Shown: positions 19,701 to 26,247 of the stretch, in pieces | Position numbering within the stretch: the first letter of the stretch is position 1 | Layout: every line of letters starts with the position of its first letter | Virus record (IMG/VR): IMGVR_UViG_3300021964_000203 | Location: 1 to 36,876 of that record | Length of the DNA stretch: 36,876 bases | DNA from: a virus | Strand: one strand, 5' to 3' | Program-made: the position numbers and the translations under genes | Notes under the pieces: generated by a model | Databases searched by the model: none | What the model was told of the DNA's origin: nothing | The model's input: only the letters and a program-made list of their open reading frames with translations

Positions 19701-22172
19701 AGAACGAATCTTTGCTGCTTCTGTAAATACAGAATTTACAACTTCAGAAAGATTTAATAAACGCTCTGAATCATTTTTGGCTATATCACCAAAAAGACCT
19801 ACATCACCAGTAAAAATAGCAGAATCTGCTAAACCAAGCTCTCCTGAAAATGTTTTACGAAGTTGTTGTGCAAACTTATCAAGAGTCTGAAATCTATCAT
19901 TTAATTCTTCAGCACGACTAACTGTTCCATCTAATGAATTGTTAATAAACTCTAAAAACTCTGCTTTAAAAGGTCCATCAGGTAAATCATCTATCTGTGC
20001 TCTCAAGTCATTAACTACATTATTAATTACTCCAAAGTCTTTTGCAGCTCTATCAGCACTTAATCTACCGCCTTCAAAATTTTCATAAAATTCTTGAACT
20101 TTTAGTGCTGCAGTAGCATAAGTTGCAGAGAGTGCTTTAGCTTCCTCTGTAAGAGAATCTATACTTTCTCCAGACTCAAGAACTGTTTGAGAAAAAGTTT
20201 CAAAAGTCAATTGTAAATCATTAGTATCTTTATTAATATTAAGAATACCTCTTGCAAAAGCTTTTTGAAGCTGTTCAATTTCTATCTCACCAGCCTCTGC
20301 TAGACGAGTAATTGCAAGACCAGCTTCTCCTGTAGGAAGCTGTAAATCACTTATAGCAACTTCAAGTGCTTGGATCTCTTTTTTTGTATCTTCAATTTGT
20401 TTGTCTTTATCAAGTAATCCAAAAAAAGTTCCTGTTCCAGCTTCTTTTTGGGCTGTAAGTCTTTCTAAATCAGCCTCTAAAACTTTGAGAGAGGTCTGTA
20501 AGTCCAATAGATCAGGACCAAATGCCCCAAAGTCATAGCCACCTTGTTCTCTTAATTTTATAGCTTCTTCGACTACTCCTGCAAATTCAGAGCGAGTTAA
20601 CCCAAGCTCTTCTCTTAAGTCAGCTAAAGGTCCAGCACTAACAGAAGCAGCTGCGGCTCCAAAGTCTTTTAACCCTTTTTCAGCATCTCGCGAATCTTTA
20701 GTTAAGTTTTTAAAAAAGTCTGTTATGCCGCCAAGCACATCAACACCAAATACAGAACCTACTAGCTGAATTATACCAATAATAGCAAATATGGGACCAA
20801 GAACAGCTAAAACTGCATTTGCAGCTGCGGCTAAATTTCTCATGGCAGTAGCCGCAAGATTTAATCCAGAAGCTAATGCACTCGCAAATGGTCCTGCTGC
20901 TTTGAGCCTTTGATTGACTACTTTTTGTGACTGTTCTATTGCACCTAGTCTTTGTACAGATTGATCATATTGTTTCTGTTGTGATTCTGTTAATTTACCA
21001 GCGATTTTCTTTTCTTCATTTAATGTTTTTTGTAAGTTTAATTCATTTTGTTTTAAATCCTTTAAATCTCTTGCAAAGACCTGTGCCTGTTGTGTAGAAA
21101 CTGTGCCTTCTGCAAAAACTCTTTTAATTTCCGCACCCGCAGCTCGACCAGCTCCTGGAAGAGCTCCACCGCCTACAAAAGCTTGACCTGCTGCTTGAAA
21201 CTCTGGAGCAAGAGCTTTTGCTGTTCTACCAAAAGTAGTTAAACGCTCTGTTGCATTCACTAATCCTTGAGAAAGTTTTGTTAAACCTGTTGTAACAAAT
21301 CCTCCAATACTGGCCCCTAGCTGATTAAACACTAAAGCACCAATAGCTCCTAAAAGTAAAAGTTTATTACCTAAATTTTGTCCTAAAAAGTCTGCAAAAG
21401 GTGCTAGAATGTTTGCAATAATATTACCAAATTTAATCGCAAGGTCAGCAAACTGCGCAGCTAGTCGTTGAAAAGAGGCAGTAGCATCTTCAGTAGAGAT
21501 AATAACATCAGAAAAAGCAGCAGTACCATCGCCTATAACGCCGTTAGCAAATGCTTGACGACGTTCAAACGCAGTAAGAGTTGTTGTAGATTTGTTGAGA
21601 GACGCAGCATACTTTTCTACTGCAGGGTCAAGACGAGTAAAAATACCAAGTTCGTCTAAAAGTTCTGGTTCTAATTTGATTGTACCTCTAAAAACACGTT
21701 CAATAGCGTCAGGTAAGCTTCTACCTAATGTTCTTGAAGCTTTAAAAGCTACTTGACCGAGTTGTTCAATTTGATCGGTATTAAAACCTGCAGATAATGC
21801 AAGGTTGGCAGCTTCAGCAGCTTGAACAATAGAAAGCTGACCGCCCGTAATATCTTGAAGACGTTTAATAACAGAGTTAGCAGATGTGCCAACTGCTGCA
21901 GATAACTGTTGTGTACCACGAATGATTGTTTCAAATTGAGCTGCACGGTTAAGAGCTGTGAAAGCGGCGGTGAGAGCAAAGATGTTTGCAGCAGCGGCTG
22001 CATAGACACCTACTACACCACCTAAACCAGCAGCTTGAGCGGAGAACTGACGACCAGAAGATGCAGAAGCTTGACCTAATCGAGTTTGGGCTTTACCAAT
22101 TCGATCAGTATCTTTTACAACTTTTTGTGCGCCTTCAGTTTTAAATCTAGTGGTGATTGTTTGGCTGGCCAA
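16734..22172 (-). CDS. Tape measure protein
   Basis: At 1812 residues this is among the longest proteins here and sits right after the tail chaperone pair, the invariant place for the tape measure. Hydrophobic segments lie near residues 45-75, 250-300 and 440-480. A long charged coiled-coil region covers about 855-1170. The C-terminal part has two copies of a segment with DRVxAxLEPGExVIR (near 1395 and 1720), a motif seen in tape measure C-termini. The protein fixes tail length and is ejected into the cell with the DNA. At roughly 0.15 nm per residue it predicts a tail near 270 nm, which is an estimate from family behaviour. The stop overlaps the next ATG. Confidence 0.95.
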   Translation of the reverse strand: MASQTITTRFKTEGAQKVVKDTDRIGKAQTRLGQASASSGRQFSAQAAGLGGVVGVYAAAAANIFALTAAFTALNRAAQFETIIRGTQQLSAAVGTSANSVIKRLQDITGGQLSIVQAAEAANLALSAGFNTDQIEQLGQVAFKASRTLGRSLPDAIERVFRGTIKLEPELLDELGIFTRLDPAVEKYAASLNKSTTTLTAFERRQAFANGVIGDGTAAFSDVIISTEDATASFQRLAAQFADLAIKFGNIIANILAPFADFLGQNLGNKLLLLGAIGALVFNQLGASIGGFVTTGLTKLSQGLVNATERLTTFGRTAKALAPEFQAAGQAFVGGGALPGAGRAAGAEIKRVFAEGTVSTQQAQVFARDLKDLKQNELNLQKTLNEEKKIAGKLTESQQKQYDQSVQRLGAIEQSQKVVNQRLKAAGPFASALASGLNLAATAMRNLAAAANAVLAVLGPIFAIIGIIQLVGSVFGVDVLGGITDFFKNLTKDSRDAEKGLKDFGAAAASVSAGPLADLREELGLTRSEFAGVVEEAIKLREQGGYDFGAFGPDLLDLQTSLKVLEADLERLTAQKEAGTGTFFGLLDKDKQIEDTKKEIQALEVAISDLQLPTGEAGLAITRLAEAGEIEIEQLQKAFARGILNINKDTNDLQLTFETFSQTVLESGESIDSLTEEAKALSATYATAALKVQEFYENFEGGRLSADRAAKDFGVINNVVNDLRAQIDDLPDGPFKAEFLEFINNSLDGTVSRAEELNDRFQTLDKFAQQLRKTFSGELGLADSAIFTGDVGLFGDIAKNDSERLLNLSEVVNSVFTEAAKIRSDFEQASIRGGGVFDREKLEADEKKIFEIRDILIKGYLGSIIKITQEQEKLNQSLEKQKKISQSTIEVQRANLQVTKANTALTTAQQKNRINAAERERDFILQNRDITEQGISLRQIENSALEATLNTQKELLSLKGQELKLSQDLAKTQIEIGFAAAEGRDAQALARAQGALQTAEMRGISTRRELVQLRLNVAEVEFRNANNAFDRQEALAQVEAQNARENIAQRSMMIEQERVIAEARIINELEILRAQEQARVKQAKIEQQALNDEEGLIELRRNAASASQTAAKKSAEAAKLQRDLALKQQIAELELVKQQAAVFSGFISNFGSLIEGLAEIASVLGGDVGFDFEASDISADVDANIAALQQLLTDSSTVYSIQVLSAKEARKATEAQIQADKILIDINKQKTEEVESSLVRIFEARQDSLLDELDATNLTSQAKQKLLSQELAQTEANLVLQLEKVGIERTAAEEIVRIARDRAAYEISEQRRIDAAYAASKGIVMNYVENGLMELNTALIEGDLTFKNIAKGFRDMLGSMLREIQSAVFRQTIAAPIAEFVGGLFAAGGRVHLAGGGSMKRDRVAAMLEPGEYVIRKEAAKKLGMSKLQELNAGVSDDPIARIIAYAYGSKVKSKAAGGGLGFGNPADIGYGGTGIGPTGVGPSTSPGGSFSSGAGESITSFAPSSSIGPTSVTQGFFANATDTGFGSLVSTTPFGPPTVTDSIIGKLGGSTYMNTPQITEGKMNQLNADAQQAQQMAEEAASLISEGYTDSQISAFQTMQNIASEIGAPGDFGPEEAPSLLSEVQNNQKSGQGLQQAYNNAFKGAPQQFIESLAPTTPLQGLSLIAGTGLIGETAQAISQISGALGFASDVAEGENAIGQALGLGKASGGKIMRMAGGGSVNSRDRVPALLEPGEFVIRRPAAKAIGGAALNQMNATGKAPSISVNMTNQGAPKDVAVGAPKINGDKIILDIITRDLRNNGSIKKTLRKGK

Positions 22173-22544
22173 TTAAGTTCTTCCTCTCTGAGTCTTTGCT
22201 AAAGACTCACGTTGTTTAGCTTTATCACTATAATACTTGGACATTTCTGATTCCGCAACCTTTAATAGTTCAAAAACTGTTTTACGGTTACTAATTTCAT
22301 AAATATCCATTATAGTTCCAAGACCACTATAATCTTTACCTAACCAAGTTCCATTCATACCTTCCCAATTGTCGGGCAGAGAATTTAAAAGGATTAAAGC
22401 TTGTTGAGCTTCTAATGGTAAATCAGATGGGTCTTTTGGTATTTGATTTTCATCAACTTCCCAACCCATCTGCTCACACATATCAATATACTGTTCAGCG
22501 TTCATACCTCCAGCGTGTAAAGAGTTCTGGAGGTATTCAGTTAG
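22173..22544 (-). CDS. Tail assembly chaperone, frameshift extension (gpT part of gpGT)
   Basis: This frame has no good start of its own. Its first ATG (22505) is only one base after GGAGGT, and that sequence is tied up in a perfect 8-bp hairpin. It is reached instead by a -1 slip at A AAA AAC (22544-22550), continuing with CTA ACT GAA and onward. The extension adds 123 residues to the 143-residue gpG-like protein, for a fusion of about 266. The part from MNAEQYIDMCEQ is helical and ends in a basic tail (RESLAKTQRGRT). In lambda, gpGT binds the tail tube protein and the tape measure during assembly and is absent from virions. It lies one base from the tape measure gene. Confidence 0.88.
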   Translation of the reverse strand, partial: LTEYLQNSLHAGGMNAEQYIDMCEQMGWEVDENQIPKDPSDLPLEAQQALILLNSLPDNWEGMNGTWLGKDYSGLGTIMDIYEISNRKTVFELLKVAESEMSKYYSDKAKQRESLAKTQRGRT

Positions 22545-22550
22545 TTTTTT
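22506..22550 (-). promoter_or_regulatory. Programmed -1 ribosomal frameshift site with downstream hairpin
   Basis: On the mRNA strand the gpG-like frame ends AAA AAC TAA. The preceding base completes the slippery heptamer A AAA AAC at 22550-22544. Nine bases after it begins a perfect 8-bp stem (ACCTCCAG at 22534-22527 with CTGGAGGT at 22513-22506) with a 13-base loop. A -1 shift leads without a stop into the next frame. Slippery heptamer, spacer length and stem match known tail chaperone frameshift signals. The stem also hides the GGAGGT next to the ATG at 22505. Confidence 0.92.
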
Positions 22551-22972
22551 GCTGCTTCGTCAGCTTTCTTTTTTGAAAACTGCTCAAAGTCATTCATTGC
22601 ATCTGTGATAAATTGGTCAAATACCGTAGAAGACTTGAGCAAGTCAATTGCTTCTTCTTCTGAGTATTCAACTTCTTCATTTCCGTCAGCACCTGAAATA
22701 TCAACTGGAAGTAGCATAGGTAAGTGTTTAATCTTTAGTCCTCGCCAGCCCATGATAGCTTTTCCTGCATAGGCTTCTAAGAAACGATCATTATCGATTT
22801 CTTCTTCTCGTTGACGAGTACGTTTATTGAACTTGAATGTTAGTGATTGGTTGCGAATCTTTAACAGGTCTTCTCTAGTTAAAAAACAAAGATGTACCTC
22901 AAAACCCTCAACATCTGGAAAAGGAATCCAGCTTGTAGTTTCTTTCGCAATTAGATTTTTGATTTTACTCAT
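22541..22972 (-). CDS. Tail assembly chaperone, gpG-like
   Basis: From ATG at 22972 this is a 143-residue protein (MSKIKNLIAKETTSWIPFP). The frame can be extended to a GTG at 23005, but GAGGGG lies five bases before the ATG at 22972 and the upstream part lies in an inverted repeat, so I choose the shorter form. It ends EAAKN with the slippery heptamer directly before the TAA stop. Position between the major tail protein and the tape measure, and the frameshift, mark it as the gpG-type chaperone. It would be made in excess over the frameshifted gpGT-like form. Its ribosome binding site partly lies in a small hairpin (22981-22995), which may tune expression. Confidence 0.88.
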   Translation of the reverse strand: MSKIKNLIAKETTSWIPFPDVEGFEVHLCFLTREDLLKIRNQSLTFKFNKRTRQREEEIDNDRFLEAYAGKAIMGWRGLKIKHLPMLLPVDISGADGNEEVEYSEEEAIDLLKSSTVFDQFITDAMNDFEQFSKKKADEAAKN

Positions 22973-22977
22973 GATTT

Positions 22978-23102
22978 CCCCTCGTAAAATACGAGTGCCC
23001 ATCACATATCTGCTTCTCTAAGGTGAGGGGGAACCTTGATTTGCAAGTGATGGGCACTCTTCTGGTTAAAAAGTGTTAGTGTTCCCCCTCAGAAACACTT
23101 AA
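22978..23102 (-). promoter_or_regulatory. Structured intergenic region with interlocking inverted repeats (candidate kissing-loop/pseudoknot RNA)
   Basis: This is the longest non-coding gap in the window (130 bases from the major tail protein stop to the chaperone start). Perfect inverted repeats are: A, 13 bp (22993-23005 with 23047-23059); B, 11 bp (23024-23034 with 23081-23091); C, 7 bp (23071-23077 with 23094-23100); an inner stem of 5 bp (23020-23024 with 23033-23037); and D, 6 bp (22981-22986 with 22990-22995). B crosses A and C, so the loops of two hairpins are complementary. D overlaps the GAGGGG ribosome binding site (22978-22983) and also one arm of A. Alternative local pairings exist, so the folded state is unproven. 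It may end transcription, stabilise the tail protein mRNA or control chaperone translation. Confidence 0.7.
23068..23102 (-). terminator. Possible weak terminator after the major tail protein gene
   Basis: On the mRNA strand the arms AAGTGTT and AACACTT enclose a 16-base loop, and a run of Ts follows directly, two bases inside the stem and three after it. It begins immediately past the major tail protein stop codon. The stem is short and AT-rich, and its loop can pair elsewhere, so termination would be partial at best. Confidence 0.35.
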
Positions 23103-24374
23103 TTAAGATTTAGCAGCAAAGATTGTTACTTCACCACCTGTGCCTTTATTGGCAGTAGTTTCTTGAGCCACAAAGTTGACTGACATTGAAATTACGTCTT
23201 CAACAGCCAGTGATGGGAACTCAAACTGAACAGCATCAAGCTGGAACGCTACATAAGGAGCAGTTGTCCCACCAATGATGATGTTAGCATTAGATGTTTG
23301 TGCAGAAGCTGTACGAGAATCATTCTGAATGTTTCTCAGGAACTGAGCTGATTCAGTATCTCCAGCACGAAGATACATAGTAGCTGAACCTGTTACAGCA
23401 CGTGTACCAGTGAACTGACCAATTGGTTCATTCAGATTAGCAAGTTCTTCTGGTGTTAAATATGTAATATTGTTATTGTAATCAAAGCTAACAGCTGTAA
23501 CTGGGAACGTATATTTCACATCTGCTCCACCAGCTGAAGGCTGATGATGGAATTCAATTGCGCTCAAACGATTCTTAATGAATGAGTTAGTTCCAACAGA
23601 ACCAGCAACATTCATCTGATTAAATGGGTGATAGTGTGCAGTTACTGTAGCTTCGCTAGCATTTGAGTTAGCAGTTACAGAAGAACCATCATTTAACACA
23701 CCGCCAAATACTGAAATTGCATTATCACGTTGAGTGCTAGTCAGTTCTTTCAATGTTGTACCAAAACCAGTCCATGTTACTGTTGCGATCTCTTCAATAC
23801 CTGCATCAACACTTGCCTGATTAATAGTAGCATTAGATACCTGATAGACAACGTTATCCATCTTAAAGTACATATGGTTTTCAACAGCGGTTGAGAAGTT
23901 TGAACGAGTTGAGTGTGAGCCTGTACCGGCTGCAACATTCGTTGTTTGAAGTTTTCCGCCTGATTCCCAAACTGATTGCTCATCTGTACCATCAGCTACT
24001 TGAGTATTAGATACTAATGACTGCCACATAAACCAGTCAGCTACTGGTTTTACGTTACCTGTCTGAGTTGTACCTGCATCTGTACCTCCAGCAGTAGCAC
24101 CAGTTACTACACCGGTTGGGCGAAGATAAACCTGAAGATTCCAATCTACTGGGTTAATAGCAGTATTAAAACGCTGCTGTGAGCGATCAGGATTTGTACC
24201 TGATTCAAGGCTTGTAATGTCCTGTGTAGCAGAGGTAGATGTAGCTGCAAAACCTGCTAACACTTCAAGTTTCCAAGTGTTTTCTGGGGTCATAGCAGTT
24301 ACTGCAGCACCGTTGAGCAAATCAACAGTGGACATAAAGACCTCTGAATTTCTTTGTAAATTAAGAGATGCCAT
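23103..24374 (-). CDS. Major tail (tube) protein
   Basis: This 423-residue protein lies between the tail terminator and the tail chaperones, the place of the tail tube protein in lambda-like phages. It has one of the strongest ribosome binding sites in the window (AAGGAG before the ATG) and is followed by a structured non-coding gap, both consistent with high expression. The composition is beta-rich, Thr/Asn/Ala-heavy, without Cys. A segment VTATYHPFNQM-like near the middle and a C-terminal DVISMSVNFVAQETT strand pattern fit a tube fold, but I do not recognise a named family from sequence alone. It is larger than lambda gpV (246 residues), so extra surface domains are likely. Confidence 0.8.
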   Translation of the reverse strand: MASLNLQRNSEVFMSTVDLLNGAAVTAMTPENTWKLEVLAGFAATSTSATQDITSLESGTNPDRSQQRFNTAINPVDWNLQVYLRPTGVVTGATAGGTDAGTTQTGNVKPVADWFMWQSLVSNTQVADGTDEQSVWESGGKLQTTNVAAGTGSHSTRSNFSTAVENHMYFKMDNVVYQVSNATINQASVDAGIEEIATVTWTGFGTTLKELTSTQRDNAISVFGGVLNDGSSVTANSNASEATVTAHYHPFNQMNVAGSVGTNSFIKNRLSAIEFHHQPSAGGADVKYTFPVTAVSFDYNNNITYLTPEELANLNEPIGQFTGTRAVTGSATMYLRAGDTESAQFLRNIQNDSRTASAQTSNANIIIGGTTAPYVAFQLDAVQFEFPSLAVEDVISMSVNFVAQETTANKGTGGEVTIFAAKS

Positions 24375-24385
24375 CCCTTTTCTCC

Positions 24386-24838
24386 TTATCCGTCTATTCT
24401 ATAGACTATTGTTAGTTCTACCTCTGCGAGCCCATAAGGAGTGGCTAATCCTTCATCAGTAGAAATATTATCTATGGTTATATCTAATATCCCTTTATCA
24501 GGATTGTCCCCTAATGAATAAATAACATGTTCAATATCTTGAACTAAGCTATCAGAGAGGTTTTGAGAATTATCTTCTCCAAATACGTATGCTCTTATGG
24601 TAACGTCTAATGTTCCTACCGTCAAACTTTTAGAATTAAAATCTCTAATTTCGGTACCAGCGCTGACGTAAATAGATGGAAAATCGTTTACTTCATCTAA
24701 AAACTTCAACTTGCGAAAAACATTATTAAAGAGGTTATTAAAATACGTATATGATGGGTTAAAACCAGAGGTTTCTCCATCAATTTGTTTTAGTTGTGTT
24801 ACTATATACTCTACAATTTCTTTGCGTCTAGATGCCAT
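24386..24838 (-). CDS. Tail terminator protein (gpU-like)
   Basis: This 150-residue protein starts MASRRKEIVEYIVTQLKQID, the helical opening typical of small phage tail terminators. Beta strands follow (FPSIYVSAGTEIRDF, TVGTLDVTIRAYVFG) and it ends AEVELTIVYRIDG. Its size and its place just before the major tail protein match gpU-type proteins, which form the ring that caps the tail tube and joins it to the head. The ATG sits in a TAATG overlap with the upstream gene. Assignment is by position, length and this pattern. Confidence 0.75.
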   Translation of the reverse strand: MASRRKEIVEYIVTQLKQIDGETSGFNPSYTYFNNLFNNVFRKLKFLDEVNDFPSIYVSAGTEIRDFNSKSLTVGTLDVTIRAYVFGEDNSQNLSDSLVQDIEHVIYSLGDNPDKGILDITIDNISTDEGLATPYGLAEVELTIVYRIDG

Positions 24839-26247
24839 TATGTTCTCGTTATATAAAATGCTCTGCTATACAGTCCCTGCACTACTTCACGAACTGTTTC
24901 ACCAACAAATCTGTCAGGGTCTCTTGGAGTATTATTAAATACTCTATAAATAGGGTCATAAAAGAATGCCATAACAGATCTTCTGTAATCTGGTATAACC
25001 TGGACACTCGATCTAAAACGACCTGAACGTTCAGTTAAAATATCAGCAGCCAGTGGTGGCCCTCTTCTAGGGCCTTTTGGCATTTTATCGCCAAGTCTTT
25101 TACGAACAAGAGCTGATATTTGAGCTCCAGAAATAAATTTTTGTGTTTTCTGACGCTGATTACCTTTAACAGCAATATTAAAGCCTGGAATTTTGGAGAC
25201 TTTTGGCTGTTGAATTTTAGTTTTTATTGTAAGAGGGGTCAATCCGCCTTCTTTAAACTCTTCTGCAAAAGCAATTAAAAAACCTAAAATTCTGTCAACC
25301 TTGTCTTTAGAAGTTCCTTTAGCTGAAAGTTCAGCACCTCTTTTTCTTATATACTTATCAAACTCACTTGAAACTTTAAATCCAGCCTTCTTTTGAGTTT
25401 CAAATACTTTTTTTGTTATAGGAGCTAATTTAAAAGAGTTAAAAAGAGAGGGTTTTGGTGTTATAGAAACTCGATATCTTTCTATCTCTCCAGCTTTTGG
25501 AGATTTAGATCCAAAGTAAGCACTACGAAATCGTACATCAAAATATTTATTTAAATATGCTTCATCAAATCTTACACCTGCAAGAGGAGTTGGAGAAAAA
25601 AGCAATTCTTGCGTAGGTTTTTTATCTGCATCTGTTACCTGAATTAACAAAAAGTTTTCAAACTTTTGTTTAGTCTGTGTTAATAAAGCTTCTCTTTGTT
25701 TTATTAAAGAAGGTGAAAACAATAAATTAACGGCAGCAGCACCTGTCAGTCCTTTTGTTCCTCCCTGCCGTAAAGCGCTGGTAACTTCTTCAAATTGACC
25801 TGAAGCTCTACCAATACTTACAGAAGTAATCTCAGGTTCAGCAGTTTGACCTAATCCTTTTAATTTAGCTTCAAAAAACCCTACATTTCTAGCTGCTGTG
25901 CCTTTTAAAACATTAGTCTGAGAAATTCTTTGACCTGTTGTTCGTTCAAATTCATTAACATCAACAACACCGTCAGGAGCTGCTTTAGGTGTAGCAAAAG
26001 CAGCTTCTTGTTGTTTTGTTAGCTTTTTACCAAATCCTACAAGTTCTTCAGATATAAAATCAGATACAATTCGTATAGCAACGTTTCTTAGAGCAGTGGT
26101 TTCTTTATCATATTTTTTACGAAGAGCAAGAGCACGTCCTGGAACAATAGGAGAATTTATATCAACAGTCATTTTTCCTTTGACTGCAGATGATTTACCT
26201 AATGCTGCTAAGTTTGGATTTTTCCTACGTAAAACTGGACGTGCCAC
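24838..26247 (-). CDS. Neck-region protein of unknown family (HK97 gp10-type position)
   Basis: This 469-residue, Lys/Arg-rich protein starts with GTG in a TAGTG overlap with the connector gene. It stands between connector and tail terminator, where head-closure or tail-completion proteins of the HK97 gp10 type are found, but those are usually 100-200 residues. The C-terminal 100 residues (LTERSGRFRSSVQVIPDYR, AFFYDPIYRVFNN) look like the end of such proteins. The N-terminal 350 residues are basic, probably helical and unrecognised. No signal peptide or membrane segment is seen. A fusion or large expansion of a neck protein is my best reading; the position is firm, the function is not. Confidence 0.6.
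   Translation of the reverse strand: MARPVLRRKNPNLAALGKSSAVKGKMTVDINSPIVPGRALALRKKYDKETTALRNVAIRIVSDFISEELVGFGKKLTKQQEAAFATPKAAPDGVVDVNEFERTTGQRISQTNVLKGTAARNVGFFEAKLKGLGQTAEPEITSVSIGRASGQFEEVTSALRQGGTKGLTGAAAVNLLFSPSLIKQREALLTQTKQKFENFLLIQVTDADKKPTQELLFSPTPLAGVRFDEAYLNKYFDVRFRSAYFGSKSPKAGEIERYRVSITPKPSLFNSFKLAPITKKVFETQKKAGFKVSSEFDKYIRKRGAELSAKGTSKDKVDRILGFLIAFAEEFKEGGLTPLTIKTKIQQPKVSKIPGFNIAVKGNQRQKTQKFISGAQISALVRKRLGDKMPKGPRRGPPLAADILTERSGRFRSSVQVIPDYRRSVMAFFYDPIYRVFNNTPRDPDRFVGETVREVVQGLYSRAFYITRT

Noticed and set aside
22173-22505. A separate gene starting at ATG 22505.
   Set aside because: GGAGGT is only one base from the ATG and is paired in the frameshift hairpin, while the -1 slip gives an uninterrupted fusion.
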